DNA of 64,000 nt from Conexivisphaerales archaeon (lineage in GTDB: Archaea > Thermoproteota > Nitrososphaeria > Conexivisphaerales > DTJL01): the NCBI GenBank assembly GCA_038728585.1, contig JAVYTR010000004.1:1-64000 (forward strand), given 5' to 3'. Under the pieces are notes generated by a model. The model saw only the letters and a program-made list of their open reading frames with translations, was not told the DNA's origin and ran no database searches. Positions 1 through 8,569 of the stretch are shown here, piece by piece. Position 1 is the first letter of the stretch. Every line of letters starts with the position of its first letter. The position numbers were made by a program, and so were the translations under genes.

Positions 1-199
1 CAAATCGGACGGAGCTGATATACCTTCAAGCCTTCCTCGCTCCTCTGTTTGTTGGAAACATCCTCCTTATCTGAAGATACATTGCAATCCCGCCTCAATC
101 TATGAAGTAGTAGATCAGAACCTCACTGATGACTTTCAAGTTCATGTTTTTAATGACTTAATAGCCTCAGGTATATATGAGGATGCTCAAAGGATTTCC

Positions 200-1045
200 T
201 TATTCGAACAGAGCAACCTTCCTGCTCCTCTCCCAGTAATACTGGTAGAGTTCGGTGCACCATCGTATGAATTGAAAATCAGCTCCTGCAAATCCTGTTC
301 TGAAATCGACCTTCCCTGAAAGGTCCGGAAGGCAGAAGCCTGCTGCCTGTTCGTTTATCACCATCGCAATGTGAACATCACTCAGAGTTCCTATTTCGGC
401 CCTGCTACCCAGTCTCTCCTTTATTATCGAAAGCTCCTTTCTATCGACAACGTCAGTCGTTATCAATCTGACTGGTATAGGCTTTGTAAGAGCACTGGTT
501 GCAATGCTTTCACCAGTCACTATTGGCTGGTCAGACATCAGCCAAAGGAATTCGTTTGCCTGCATCATAGCATTCTCAATGTACCTCAAGATCATGCTTA
601 TGTTATCAACGAACATGCCTTCAGAAAGTTCCCCTATTCTTTCAACGAAATGGGCTGGGAGGTAAGACAGTTCATGCGTCAGAAAAGTCTCCTTATGCTG
701 AGCTATAAATTCCGTAGCTCTCAAAGATTGCAAGAGGATGCGACCAAAGGGAGTTATCTTATAAAATCCCACTTGGTCCTTTTCAATCAGCCCTTGCTCA
801 TAAAGTCTGTGGAGGTGCCTTGTGCACTCCTGATTTGTCGCATTAATCAACTTCGAACATTGAGTCAACCTCTTCCTTCCTCTGCTGACCTCTTTAAGTA
901 TCTTCAGCCTATCTTGGTTTGAAACGGCGAATAGTAGTTCCTCAACAATCTGTTCCGCATCTTTTTTACTACTATTGTTATCACTTAGCAGTTCACTGTT
1001 ATGACCAGATACATTATTCATTGACCCATCCGAACCCATTGCCAA
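200..1045 (-). CDS. FilR1-like winged-helix transcriptional regulator
   Basis: 281-residue archaeal transcription factor. Residues about 30-105 form a winged helix (AVSNQDRLKILKEVS, then TNQECTRHLHRLYEQGLIEK as recognition helix). The remaining ~170 residues resemble the FilR1/DUF1724 middle domain of archaeal regulators, which is thought to sense a small ligand. The ~28 residues before the fold are polar and Ser/Asn-rich, so the true start could be a later codon. It is divergent from the SRPBCC genes at 1234 and 1707, which it may control. That link is inferred from position only. Confidence 0.8.
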   Translation of the reverse strand: MAMGSDGSMNNVSGHNSELLSDNNSSKKDAEQIVEELLFAVSNQDRLKILKEVSRGRKRLTQCSKLINATNQECTRHLHRLYEQGLIEKDQVGFYKITPFGRILLQSLRATEFIAQHKETFLTHELSYLPAHFVERIGELSEGMFVDNISMILRYIENAMMQANEFLWLMSDQPIVTGESIATSALTKPIPVRLITTDVVDRKELSIIKERLGSRAEIGTLSDVHIAMVINEQAAGFCLPDLSGKVDFRTGFAGADFQFIRWCTELYQYYWERSRKVALFE

Positions 1046-1233
1046 TACCCTTTGTCGGCTTATTCACTTTGGTTACTTTTATTTGTTCTTTTTGTAGACC
1101 CAATGTGTCATCCAATCATAGGGAGAAATGGAGCCCTTTAGCATTGGGGTCTCAGCTAGAGTAAATTCGATTGGTGATTTCTCACTAATCTTGTTTACTA
1201 GCCTTTTTCTATGTCATGTTATAACCTATTCCT

Positions 1234-1677
1234 ATGACAAGAAAATACGGAAGAATAAAACAGGAAATGGTTTTTCCTGCGTCACCAGAGGAAATATACG
1301 ATATGCTCGTAGACCCAGCCAAGCATTCAGAGTTTACGGGATTCAAGGCAGAAAATGAAGCGAGGGTCGGAGGAAGGTTCATGGCAGGCGATGGATACAT
1401 CATAGGAAAGAACATAGCTCTTCGACCTGGCTTGAGAATAGTCCAGGAATGGAAGACAAAGGAATGGCCTGATGGATATCCTCCTTCAATTCTGAAGATA
1501 ACGCTAAGGAAGGAAGGAGATGGGACAAAGATGATATTGGAACAAACAAGAGTTCCTTCTTCCCAGGCTGAGTATTATGCAAAAGGATGGAAGGAATACT
1601 ACTGGAAGCCTCTTCTGAGCTATCTGCAAAGCAAAAGAAGAGACAGAAGCTCTGTGTTAAATATCAAAACAGAATAA
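1234..1677 (+). CDS. SRPBCC (AHSA1/START-like) ligand-binding protein
   Basis: 147 residues with the signature of the AHSA1 branch of the SRPBCC helix-grip fold: the N-terminal strand IKQEMVFPASPEEIYDMLVD, GGRFMAGDGYIIGKN in the middle, and a C-terminal amphipathic helix with GWKEYYWKPL. The fold binds hydrophobic ligands or acts as an Hsp90-activator-like domain; neither role can be assigned. No signal peptide, so cytosolic. A second SRPBCC gene follows 29 bases later on the same strand. Confidence 0.82.
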   Translation: MTRKYGRIKQEMVFPASPEEIYDMLVDPAKHSEFTGFKAENEARVGGRFMAGDGYIIGKNIALRPGLRIVQEWKTKEWPDGYPPSILKITLRKEGDGTKMILEQTRVPSSQAEYYAKGWKEYYWKPLLSYLQSKRRDRSSVLNIKTE

Positions 1678-1706
1678 AGCAAACTGGTGAGAGGCTAGAT
1701 TTATTA

Positions 1707-2165
1707 ATGAATTATGAAGATAACTATTCGCTTGAAAATCCTTCAGAATTGAAGTGGCGTCTTCACCTTAAATCTCCACCCAAGAAGGTGTACGAATTTA
1801 TTTCGACTGATGAAGGGAGAATGAAGTTTTGGGCAGAGGTATCAAAGACAAATGGAAAAATAATGAGCCTTAAGTTTGCTGATGGCCTGCAGCTCGAGTG
1901 CAAAATAATTGAGACAGAACCTTACAGGCATTTCTCGTTTGACTACTGGGGTAAAAGCGTTGTAACGTTTCTTCTGAAGAGTGACGGTCAGGGAGGAACC
2001 GACTTCACAGTTACAGATTTCAGAAGCACTGATAAGCCAAGATTAGAGACCTTGGCAGGATGGGTTTCCCTTCTTCTTACCCTAAAGGCCGCGGTCGATT
2101 TTCGTGTAGATTTGAGAAATCATGACACTAATAGAACATGGGACAATGGATACGTAGATAACTGA
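1707..2165 (+). CDS. SRPBCC-domain protein
   Basis: 152 residues from ATG 1707; an upstream in-frame start at 1587 would only add codons overlapping the previous gene. The pattern WRLHLKSPPKKVYEFISTDE, then KFWAEVSKTNGK and a C-terminal helix (GWVSLLLTLKAAVDFRVDLR) is typical of polyketide cyclase/AHSA1 SRPBCC proteins. The tandem arrangement suggests duplication or a heteromeric pair, but the two are quite divergent. Ligand unknown. Confidence 0.72.
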   Translation: MNYEDNYSLENPSELKWRLHLKSPPKKVYEFISTDEGRMKFWAEVSKTNGKIMSLKFADGLQLECKIIETEPYRHFSFDYWGKSVVTFLLKSDGQGGTDFTVTDFRSTDKPRLETLAGWVSLLLTLKAAVDFRVDLRNHDTNRTWDNGYVDN

Positions 2166-2412
2166 CTAAGATAAAACCTTCTGACGTAACGAAAAGATAT
2201 GAAAAATGCATTTCCTTGGTTAACTCTCAAAACTTTGGCAGAGCCTTGCTTTAGAAGTATGATGAGACTGTGTTCTTCCAACAAACAAACAACCTCGAAA
2301 TGTACGTACAAAAAATGTGGGTCGCACGGAAGAGTTTTTGTTAGGAATATGTATAGCGTTCATCTAATCAACAAATGGCTTTGGTAGCATATCAGCTCAT
2401 AGCGAAACGGCT

Positions 2413-2985
2413 TTAGTCTATCACGTGTTCACAGGCCTGGTCTCTCCAGACCATACATTTAACCAGCTTGACATCTCTGGCATCGAACATCCTTTTTAAC
2501 AACGTAGAATGAAAACTCTGGCAGACTGCTTCATGATGTTCCATTGCGAGCTTTATAACGGGACAGTTATAACTCAACACTCTCTTTTTAGTTTCTTCTT
2601 CCTCTATTTTAACCATAAAACCAAAATCGTTCAAAAATGAAGCCTCTTCTTTATCGATTGCTTGGGAATATACCTTTTCTGCTACCCTCTGCATATACTC
2701 CTTATCTCTACCACTATCCTTTTTCAATTCTCCCACTAGTAAGTTCATTAGCTCGCTGTATCTGGTTGCCAGCGCTTCTCTTCCTTCTTCGCTTGGAGTA
2801 TAGACTCTAGCCGGTCTGCCAACACCTTTTGCTCTGTAAGATGATATGATTTTTCCTTCGTTTATGAGGTCTTCAAGATGCCTTCTAACGGCGCTCTTCT
2901 GGATCGATAATGCTGCTGCAATGGCGTCAGCTGTATCATAGCCACGCATTACGAGCGACAGGATTCTTAGCTTTGTTTCCCTCAT
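2413..2985 (-). CDS. SufR/ArsR-like winged-helix regulator with a four-Cys C-terminus
   Basis: 190 residues. The N-terminal ~75 form a winged helix (IQKSAVRRHLEDLINEGKI and a GVGRPARVYTPSEEG wing). The C-terminal domain carries C141, C155, C177 and C185, an arrangement like the Fe-S cluster ligands of SufR-type repressors, so redox, iron or Fe-S sensing is the best guess. It is divergent from the secreted-protein gene at 3050. A perfect 15-bp palindrome lies against that gene's start codon and is a candidate operator. No suf genes are nearby, so the target is unknown. Confidence 0.78.
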   Translation of the reverse strand: MRETKLRILSLVMRGYDTADAIAAALSIQKSAVRRHLEDLINEGKIISSYRAKGVGRPARVYTPSEEGREALATRYSELMNLLVGELKKDSGRDKEYMQRVAEKVYSQAIDKEEASFLNDFGFMVKIEEEETKKRVLSYNCPVIKLAMEHHEAVCQSFHSTLLKRMFDARDVKLVKCMVWRDQACEHVID

Positions 2986-3034
2986 AACCTACACCCCATA
3001 ATAAAAACACATAAATGTATTTATATTTCTTTTC

Positions 3035-3049
3035 TTCACCTTAGGTGAA
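3035..3049. promoter_or_regulatory. 15-bp palindrome, candidate operator
   Basis: TTCACCT-T-AGGTGAA is a perfect inverted repeat with 7-bp arms. It ends at the base before the ATG at 3050, and its right arm contains the AGGTGA ribosome-binding-like sequence. It lies in the short divergent gap between the SufR-like regulator and the secreted protein. Binding by that regulator is inferred. Confidence 0.5.
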
Positions 3050-4066
3050 ATGGTATCAAATACTATATTCGCAATAACTACGATCGTTCTTCTCATACTC
3101 GCTGTCTCAGGTTTTGCACTTTACGCTTTTAACCTATCTCAAAATGGCTCGGTTCAGCAACAGATCACTTCTCTTCAATCTCAAGTAAATAGCCTGAACA
3201 CTCAGTTAAGCCTTGCAAAAGGTCAGATAGCTTCACTTCAACAGGATATAATTGCAGCGAAGATGGCAAGAACTCCTGGTTTTTACAATGGCGAGGTTGT
3301 AACTTTCTTCTATCCTTATAATTTCAACTGTACACCCTCTCTATCAACATACTTCCCTCAGCAAAGTAGCATTTCGAGTCTCACAAATTGTGAAGTAGGT
3401 GCTGGTAACGCAACGGCTGAGCAGGGGGCAGTGCCATTGTGGATACTTGTTCCTGCATATGCTGGTCTTTCAATATTTGGAGTTCAGGCTCTTGGTGCAA
3501 CCAGCCTTGGATTTCCAACTTTTCAAAACCAGACTATAATAACACAGTGCGGAGCAAGCGGGACACCTTCAGCCTGCCCAGACCATCCTTTGCTTCTTTA
3601 CTCACCATTCTTCGCAGCTGTTGAAAAGAATCTTGGTATAGATAATGGATATGGAGGCCTTCCCGAAGGGGTACTGCCAACGCCAGCTCATGACCATCTC
3701 ATAAACTGCTGCTTGAAAGTTGTTCCATGGTATAGTATAGTTGTGCTGGTCTTCGACCCGAACATCATGCCCAATGCTGTTACCGGAACCTGCACACAAG
3801 TTGTCCCATCAAACCTGACTGACCCAACTGGGAACTGCCTCAGCTCATTTCAGAACCTTGAAAATGCACTTAACACGCATTCATCTGCTGTCATTTCAGC
3901 AAACCAGAATAACCCGATATGGTCTACTTTAAATAACCCCTCAAATCAAGTAATCATACCAGGCGTTGCAACCGTAGCACAGATAAGTAATACAAACAGC
4001 AACCTCTTTGAGCATTTCACTGTGAATGAAACAAACCCCTACCTTTGGAATTCTACTCCACCATAA
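3050..4066 (+). CDS. membrane-anchored or secreted extracellular protein, unknown function
   Basis: 338 residues. Residues ~5-27 form one hydrophobic segment (signal anchor), and ~33-70 a Gln/Ser-rich coiled coil (QQQITSLQSQVNSLNTQLS). The remainder is a compact extracellular domain rich in aromatics, Asn and Thr, with several N-x-S/T sites and ~9 cysteines that could form disulfides (FNCTP, TNCEV, TQCGAS, INCCLK, TGTCTQ, GNCLSS). I do not recognise the domain. The start ATG follows AGGTGA directly and overlaps a palindromic operator. It is probably exposed on the outer face of the membrane. Confidence 0.8.
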   Translation: MVSNTIFAITTIVLLILAVSGFALYAFNLSQNGSVQQQITSLQSQVNSLNTQLSLAKGQIASLQQDIIAAKMARTPGFYNGEVVTFFYPYNFNCTPSLSTYFPQQSSISSLTNCEVGAGNATAEQGAVPLWILVPAYAGLSIFGVQALGATSLGFPTFQNQTIITQCGASGTPSACPDHPLLLYSPFFAAVEKNLGIDNGYGGLPEGVLPTPAHDHLINCCLKVVPWYSIVVLVFDPNIMPNAVTGTCTQVVPSNLTDPTGNCLSSFQNLENALNTHSSAVISANQNNPIWSTLNNPSNQVIIPGVATVAQISNTNSNLFEHFTVNETNPYLWNSTPP

Positions 4067-4117
4067 ATTAATGTTCATTTATTTTTCCAGAATTACCTGG
4101 ATAGCGTGACGCAATAG

Positions 4118-4645
4118 ATGAGCCTATTCGGACGGCGTTTCAACTCATTAAGCAATGATTATTTACTAGTGAACTTAATTAGGACGTTGAAGGCATTGAA
4201 CACATCAAGTGACAAAAACTTCATTCTATTATATGATTCTGACTGTGGAGTCTGTAGTAGGTTCAAGAGGATGGTGCAGCTGCTGGATTGGAACAGGAAG
4301 ATTGACTATCAATCCCTTGCTGACCCGAAATCGAACAGAATTCTTACTCAAGTGCCTGAAGAATTGAAAATTTCGTTTTCTCACCTAGTACTTCCAAACG
4401 GGATTGTCTTGACCGGGTCTGCCTATCTTTCCGATCTACTAGATATCTTACCGCCGACAAGATATACACTAGGTGTATTGGCTAGATTTCCGCCCATACT
4501 GAGTTTTTTCACCTTCCTGTTTGATGTCTTATCGAGATTGCATGACACATCATTTTGCAAAGCAGGTATCAGGTCTAAAGATAATAGGCTTTCTTCCCAA
4601 GAGCTCCTGACGAGTCAACTGGAATACGTAAAATTATGGAAGTAA
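4118..4645 (+). CDS. DCC-family (DUF393) thiol-disulfide oxidoreductase-like protein
   Basis: 175 residues. The family hallmark is present: FILLYDSDCGVCSRFKR, with the CxxC pair just after a beta strand, followed by a PxGxVLTGSAYLSDLL segment and a hydrophobic C-terminal half (GVLARFPPILSFFTFLFDVL). DUF393 proteins are thioredoxin-like, but their substrates are mostly unknown. The ~35 residues before the domain look variable, so the start is uncertain. It lies 51 bases after the secreted Cys-containing protein, so a disulfide-related partnership is possible but unproven. Confidence 0.8.
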   Translation: MSLFGRRFNSLSNDYLLVNLIRTLKALNTSSDKNFILLYDSDCGVCSRFKRMVQLLDWNRKIDYQSLADPKSNRILTQVPEELKISFSHLVLPNGIVLTGSAYLSDLLDILPPTRYTLGVLARFPPILSFFTFLFDVLSRLHDTSFCKAGIRSKDNRLSSQELLTSQLEYVKLWK

Positions 4646-4973
4646 CATGTGTGAAGCACAATGACTCTAACGAGAACCTTCAGCACTGAGAAGATTTGGC
4701 GGAGCGAATGATTACCCGCCTTCAATGTACCCGAAATACCAGGTGAAGATGGGAAATCTCCATGTGAAGCTAGTTTGTAATTCTTTGTAAGATGCCAAAG
4801 TCAGCGATACTCCGTAGGACATGAGAGCAGGGACTGATATCAAGCGATAGCGGGCCCGCTATCATATGCTGTTGGGTCTCTCCTTTCTACTTCAGAATCT
4901 TCTCCAGGTGGGTCTGTCATACCAGTATTTTTCATCAGAGTGGTATGAAAAGACTCTCCACTAAGGGTGTGAT
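4646..4973. other. gene-free gap between convergent genes, containing a perfect 18-bp palindrome
   Basis: No credible coding sequence in 328 bases. At 4846-4863 the sequence GATAGCGGGCCCGCTATC is its own reverse complement over all 18 bases. It sits between two convergent genes and could act as a two-way terminator hairpin or a protein-binding site. No T-tract follows it, so a classical intrinsic terminator is doubtful. Confidence 0.5.
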
Positions 4974-6338
4974 CTACGTGGCTCTATTGAATTGCAACAC
5001 AGAAAACAGTGATTTCTTCTCTTCTATTCCTTTAAGTTCATGTTCACCCTTGTCCTCGAACGAAATGCCTGAACCATACACCAGGTCCCTTACGGTGCTC
5101 GACACGAGAATCTCGTTCGGTGAAGCCAGATTCATTATTCTCGATGCTATGTGAACTGCTATGCCACCCACATCAAATTCGCTGAATATGCATTCTCCTG
5201 TGTGCAAGCCCGCTCTGATTTGGATACCAAGACCGTTGAGAGATTCCCTGATCGAACAGACGCACCTCAGCGCTCTCGTCGGGCCGTCAAAGGTGGCTAG
5301 GAAGCCGTCCCCTGTACTCTTTATCACAACCCCTCTATTTTTCTGAACTTCTTCCCTGACTATTCTATCATGCCTCTCGAGCAACTCCATCCACCTTGCG
5401 TCACCAAGGTCAGCAGCCTTACTCGTAGAGCCAACTATATCTGTAAAGAGAACAGTTGCGAGCATTCTGTCGACAGGAGCTGCCGAGCCGATGTTCAGCA
5501 TAAATTCCCTTGCTTCGCTAAGAATTCTCTCATTAAGCTTGGAGTCCACAAAGAAATAATGGTCTGTGCCTTCTAGCTCGACCATTTTCGCGCCGGGTAT
5601 GTGCTTCGCAATATACCTTCCTTCCTCTATATTCACATTTTTGTCGTCCCTGAGATGGATGACGAGTGTCGGAATTCGAATTGTCGGAAGGACGTGCCTT
5701 ACGTCCATGTTAATGTCAGATTTGGCTAGGGCTATCAAGGCGCCCGGGGTAGAACCCATCCTCAAAATCTCCCAGACCCAACGTATGAACTTTTCATCCC
5801 CGATCCTGCTTGGAGCCAATACTGAGACAGCACGCTCGGCCCTCTCTCTTGTTCCCCAAAGCCGCTCGATCCATTCGAGTCTGGCTTCCTGCTCCTCTCG
5901 TCTTTCCACCCATGGGTAATCTGGTGACCACGAGCCTTTGGCCTCACCGCCATACAGTATGAGCCCTTTCGTCCTCGACGGGTAGCTGGCTGCAAAGAGT
6001 ATGCTCATGGGCACACCCTCAGAGACCCCAAAGAGGACAGCATTATCGAACTGTGCTGCGTCCATTACAGCCCTTATGTCATCCATTCTGTCAGCGTATG
6101 TCGGTACCCCCGCTTGACGGTCAGACAAGCCAGTTCCCCTTTTGTCGAAAAGAACGACTTTCGCGAATTCAGCAAGCCCCTCCAGAAATCTCCGGTATCC
6201 AGGCTCCTTCCACATATAGTCAAGATGCGATATCGAGCCTGGTGTGAGAACGATGTTAATTCGCCCCTTGCCAAAGAGCTGATAGGCTATGTGAACATCA
6301 CCACTCTTTGCGTACCTGACCGGGGGCTTGAACAACAC
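4974..6338 (-). CDS. alpha/beta-hydrolase fused to a class III adenylate/guanylate cyclase domain
   Basis: About 454 residues. The N-terminal half is an alpha/beta hydrolase (VRYAKSGDVHIAYQLFG, FDKRGTGLSD, FGVSEGVPM nucleophile elbow with Ser, and a late Asp...GTDHYF His). The C-terminal half is a class III cyclase: ATVLFTDIVGSTSKAA (first metal Asp), STGDGFLATF (second metal Asp), then GIAVHIASRI where classical cyclases have Asn-x3-Arg; the Asn position is His. A possible TTG start exists at 6356, but a TATATATA box at 6357-6365 overlaps it, which favours the GTG at 6338, 24 bases downstream. Such fusions are common in actinobacteria and proteobacteria, so horizontal transfer is likely. It probably makes cAMP or is a sensory relative. 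Confidence 0.88.
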   Translation of the reverse strand: MLFKPPVRYAKSGDVHIAYQLFGKGRINIVLTPGSISHLDYMWKEPGYRRFLEGLAEFAKVVLFDKRGTGLSDRQAGVPTYADRMDDIRAVMDAAQFDNAVLFGVSEGVPMSILFAASYPSRTKGLILYGGEAKGSWSPDYPWVERREEQEARLEWIERLWGTRERAERAVSVLAPSRIGDEKFIRWVWEILRMGSTPGALIALAKSDINMDVRHVLPTIRIPTLVIHLRDDKNVNIEEGRYIAKHIPGAKMVELEGTDHYFFVDSKLNERILSEAREFMLNIGSAAPVDRMLATVLFTDIVGSTSKAADLGDARWMELLERHDRIVREEVQKNRGVVIKSTGDGFLATFDGPTRALRCVCSIRESLNGLGIQIRAGLHTGECIFSEFDVGGIAVHIASRIMNLASPNEILVSSTVRDLVYGSGISFEDKGEHELKGIEEKKSLFSVLQFNRAT

Positions 6339-6356
6339 AAACGTTAGGGACGCCAA

Positions 6357-6670
6357 TTATATATAAATCTTGGGTGCTGAACCCATTGCAACATTCTTCG
6401 TCCTTGCCGATTGTCAGTCCTGTTCCAGCAGCGTGGAGGAGCGCCCTCCGTTAACCGTCAGCTCACCAGACCACTGCAAAGGTGGCTTACGACGGCAGAA
6501 CCTCAATTACTCGAGTATGTCAACGAACGAGGAATTAAATCCCCCAGCTTTCAGAATGTGAAGAGGTGGACATGGAAAGCGGAGAGCAACAGTTCAACAG
6601 GGAGAGAGCTTAGCTTTTCGAGGCGCTTGGCCCAGTTTATCCCATCAGTCGACACTGCGAAGCCTATCGC
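6357..6670. other. non-coding or degraded stretch
   Basis: Begins with the minus-strand TATATATA promoter of the cyclase gene. The remainder has short open frames on both strands, but none has recognisable domains or a promoter. It may be remnants of a foreign insertion together with the pseudogene to the right. I see no repeat or integrase. Confidence 0.4.
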
Positions 6671-7344
6671 TCATTGACGATTGAAAGAGCTGTGCCACAT
6701 ATTGTAATGTGTGCCGTTAAACAGTCCGAACGCTCCTAACGTTCCGCTCGAATCCCATGAACCAATTGGTCCTGGCACAAGTACTGGATTTTGCGGATAT
6801 GCGATGCATACGCTAGATGCTGGTGTGTTGGCTGAATATGCATAGTGTAGGCTTGTAAGCACTAAAAGCGAACATCCAAAGATGATTGATTCTAGTCTTG
6901 GGATCTCAAGGCGCGAATACACATCTGACCACCTCGGTAAGTGTCTACGAAGATGATGAACCTGATGGAGTGGATGCAGTAAAGGTGAAACTGTAAGACG
7001 CGTTTGCACATGACCCACGTACGTTGCAGTGAAATCAAAGGTAAGATCTGTGGTATTGAAGCATTGACCATTAGAAATCGGAAACAATGTGGGAGCGCCA
7101 ATACGCGTACCTGTCATCGAAACCGACTAATGATTATTACCAGTCCATGATAAGCAAATTCCTGGTGCCTCATTGATACTATTTGCTTGATTGTTCGTAG
7201 ATGTGCAAGATGATGTTCCTACGAGAGGTAAAGATTGCAAGATGTCGCCGTTAAGCTCAGACCCACTTTGGCGCGGGCTGACGGAACTAACGAGATGACT
7301 ACGATAAATGCGAGGAAAGATAGAATCAGCCGTTGCTGATTCAT
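6671..7344 (-). pseudogene. decayed secreted-protein gene
   Basis: Reading leftward from ATG 7344 gives a convincing signal peptide (MNQQRLILSFLAFIVVISLV, then a PSARA-type cleavage site). The frame stops within ~15 codons of the cleavage site. In the next frame a secreted-type sequence continues (SELNGDILQSLPLVG, SCTSTNNQAN) to a TAG at 7127-7129, then goes on in the same frame from ATG 7117 (TGTRIGAPTLFPISNGQC, NTTDLTFDFTATYVG). A middle part looks frame-shifted before PGPIGSWDSSGTLGAFGLFN near the end. At least one frameshift and one nonsense codon are needed to join it, so I call it a pseudogene. Family unknown. Confidence 0.45.
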
Positions 7345-7743
7345 GAAATAACTAGACCGGCCTAGACAGTCTTAAAGTTTACGAGCACACCAGTCGATCG
7401 AAAGGTGAGCCACATCACCCCTCTGAGACGTCATGACAATGAGAGTCTCCCGTTCAGGCGGAGACAGGGACGGCTACCATGAATGGCATCGTCACACGAT
7501 ACCCATCGGTCTTTCTTCCTCGATCACTCCCGATGAATACTAGTCCTCTCTAGCCTATGTGAACAGCCAACCAATTTCTTGCAATCAATTCGACATCCTC
7601 GCTTCTTCGTTGAGTTTGTAAGCAGAGTGGCACATAACCAAGCGAGAACGGAGTTTAATTACTGATCCAAGTTACGTATTCAGTATGTCCCACAGATCCG
7701 GTAATCTGGAGGTGGGGAAAAAGGAATTGGCACCAAAAGATGA
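7345..7743. other. non-coding stretch next to tRNA-Arg
   Basis: No open frame of interest, repeat or RNA signature seen. It joins the 3' side of tRNA-Arg (minus strand), a position where integrated elements often end, but I find no integrase or att repeat. Confidence 0.35.
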
Positions 7744-7819
7744 CGGGCCCGGTGGGACTTGAACCCACGATCCTCAGCTCCGGAGGCTGATGCCGTGATC
7801 CATGCTTGGCCACGGGCCC
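7744..7819 (-). tRNA. tRNA-Arg (CCG anticodon)
   Basis: The minus strand folds into a canonical 76-nt cloverleaf: acceptor GGGCCCG/CGGGCCC, anticodon arm TCAGC-CTCCGGA-GCTGA with anticodon CCG (reads CGG, Arg), T arm GTGGG-TTCAAGT-CCCAC, discriminator G. No intron and no encoded CCA. Confidence 0.93.
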
Positions 7820-8022
7820 GTGCCACAACCATGATACGGCTCGGTATTATGTTTCCTGCTGTTAGGTTTTACTTGAAACTATCTTCATTATATTTTGAAT
7901 GGTTTAAGAGCGATATAGGCTTCTAAAGACTAGCCAACATAGGCTAGCAAATCTGTTTCTCATTGACAAAGCTAAAAGTCTGAGCACAGTTTAAATCGTG
8001 CATGTAAAGATAAGTAGGTTGC

Positions 8023-8466
8023 ATGCTTTCCAGAAAGACTATTTCGACTGATGAGGTCTTTGATAAGTGTAAAGTTATAGCGGTTGTTGGTGCTTCAAAG
8101 AATCCTGAGAAGGAAGCACATCAGATACCTCTTTACCTGAAGCAAAATGGATACCAGATTATTCCTGTCAATCCCACCGCTGACCTGATCTTCGGACAAA
8201 AGGCCTACCCGACTCTGCTGCAGATTCCAGATGAAGTTGCTTTAACAATAGATGTCGTGGATGTATTCAGGCCGAGTGATGAACTTCCTGAAATTGCTGA
8301 ACAAGTTATTGAGTTAGGAAGGAGAATAGGGAAGAAATATATCTTCTGGGCCCAGCTCGGTCTGGAAAACGAGGCTGCGAAGAAAAAACTCGCAGAAGCG
8401 GGTTTTCCCTACGTAATGAACAGCTGCATGATGGTTGAGCATAGGAGGATATTTAGAAAAACCTGA
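8023..8466 (+). CDS. CoA-binding domain protein (YccU-like)
   Basis: 147 residues spanning a whole CoA_binding_2 Rossmann-like domain: VIAVVGASKNPEKEAHQIP near the N-terminus, then GYQIIPVNP, and the C-terminal NSCMMVEHRRI typical of the YccU family, where the Cys is often conserved. Family members bind CoA but lack the ligase domains of acetyl-CoA/succinyl-CoA synthetases. Likely cytosolic. Monocistronic; the next gene starts ~100 bases later behind a short tetranucleotide repeat. Confidence 0.88.
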   Translation: MLSRKTISTDEVFDKCKVIAVVGASKNPEKEAHQIPLYLKQNGYQIIPVNPTADLIFGQKAYPTLLQIPDEVALTIDVVDVFRPSDELPEIAEQVIELGRRIGKKYIFWAQLGLENEAAKKKLAEAGFPYVMNSCMMVEHRRIFRKT

Positions 8467-8493
8467 TAAAGTCAGTTCATCCGTGAATGACTG

Positions 8494-8525
8494 GATTGAT
8501 TGATGGATGGATGGATGGATGGATT
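8494..8525 (+). repeat. TGGA tetranucleotide microrepeat
   Basis: Five exact TGGA units at 8504-8523, preceded by the related ATTGATTGA. They lie in the gap upstream of the class II aldolase gene, just before its TATA-like TTATATTC. Slippage could change promoter spacing to the upstream gene, but probably not expression. Confidence 0.7.
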
Positions 8526-8569
8526 GACGGATACCAGCTTATATTCTACCATATTGACCGGTGATGAGA

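Noticed and set aside
371-922. Plus-strand 183-codon frame
   Set aside because: It is antisense to the FilR1-like regulator, has no domain and lacks a promoter.
6370-6677. Plus-strand short frames beyond the cyclase promoter
   Set aside because: Composition and sequence look non-coding; two frames overlap each other without any family signal.
4851-7751. CGGGCCCG shared by the 4846 palindrome and the tRNA-Arg 3' end as att repeats
   Set aside because: Only 8 self-complementary bases match; no integrase gene is present.
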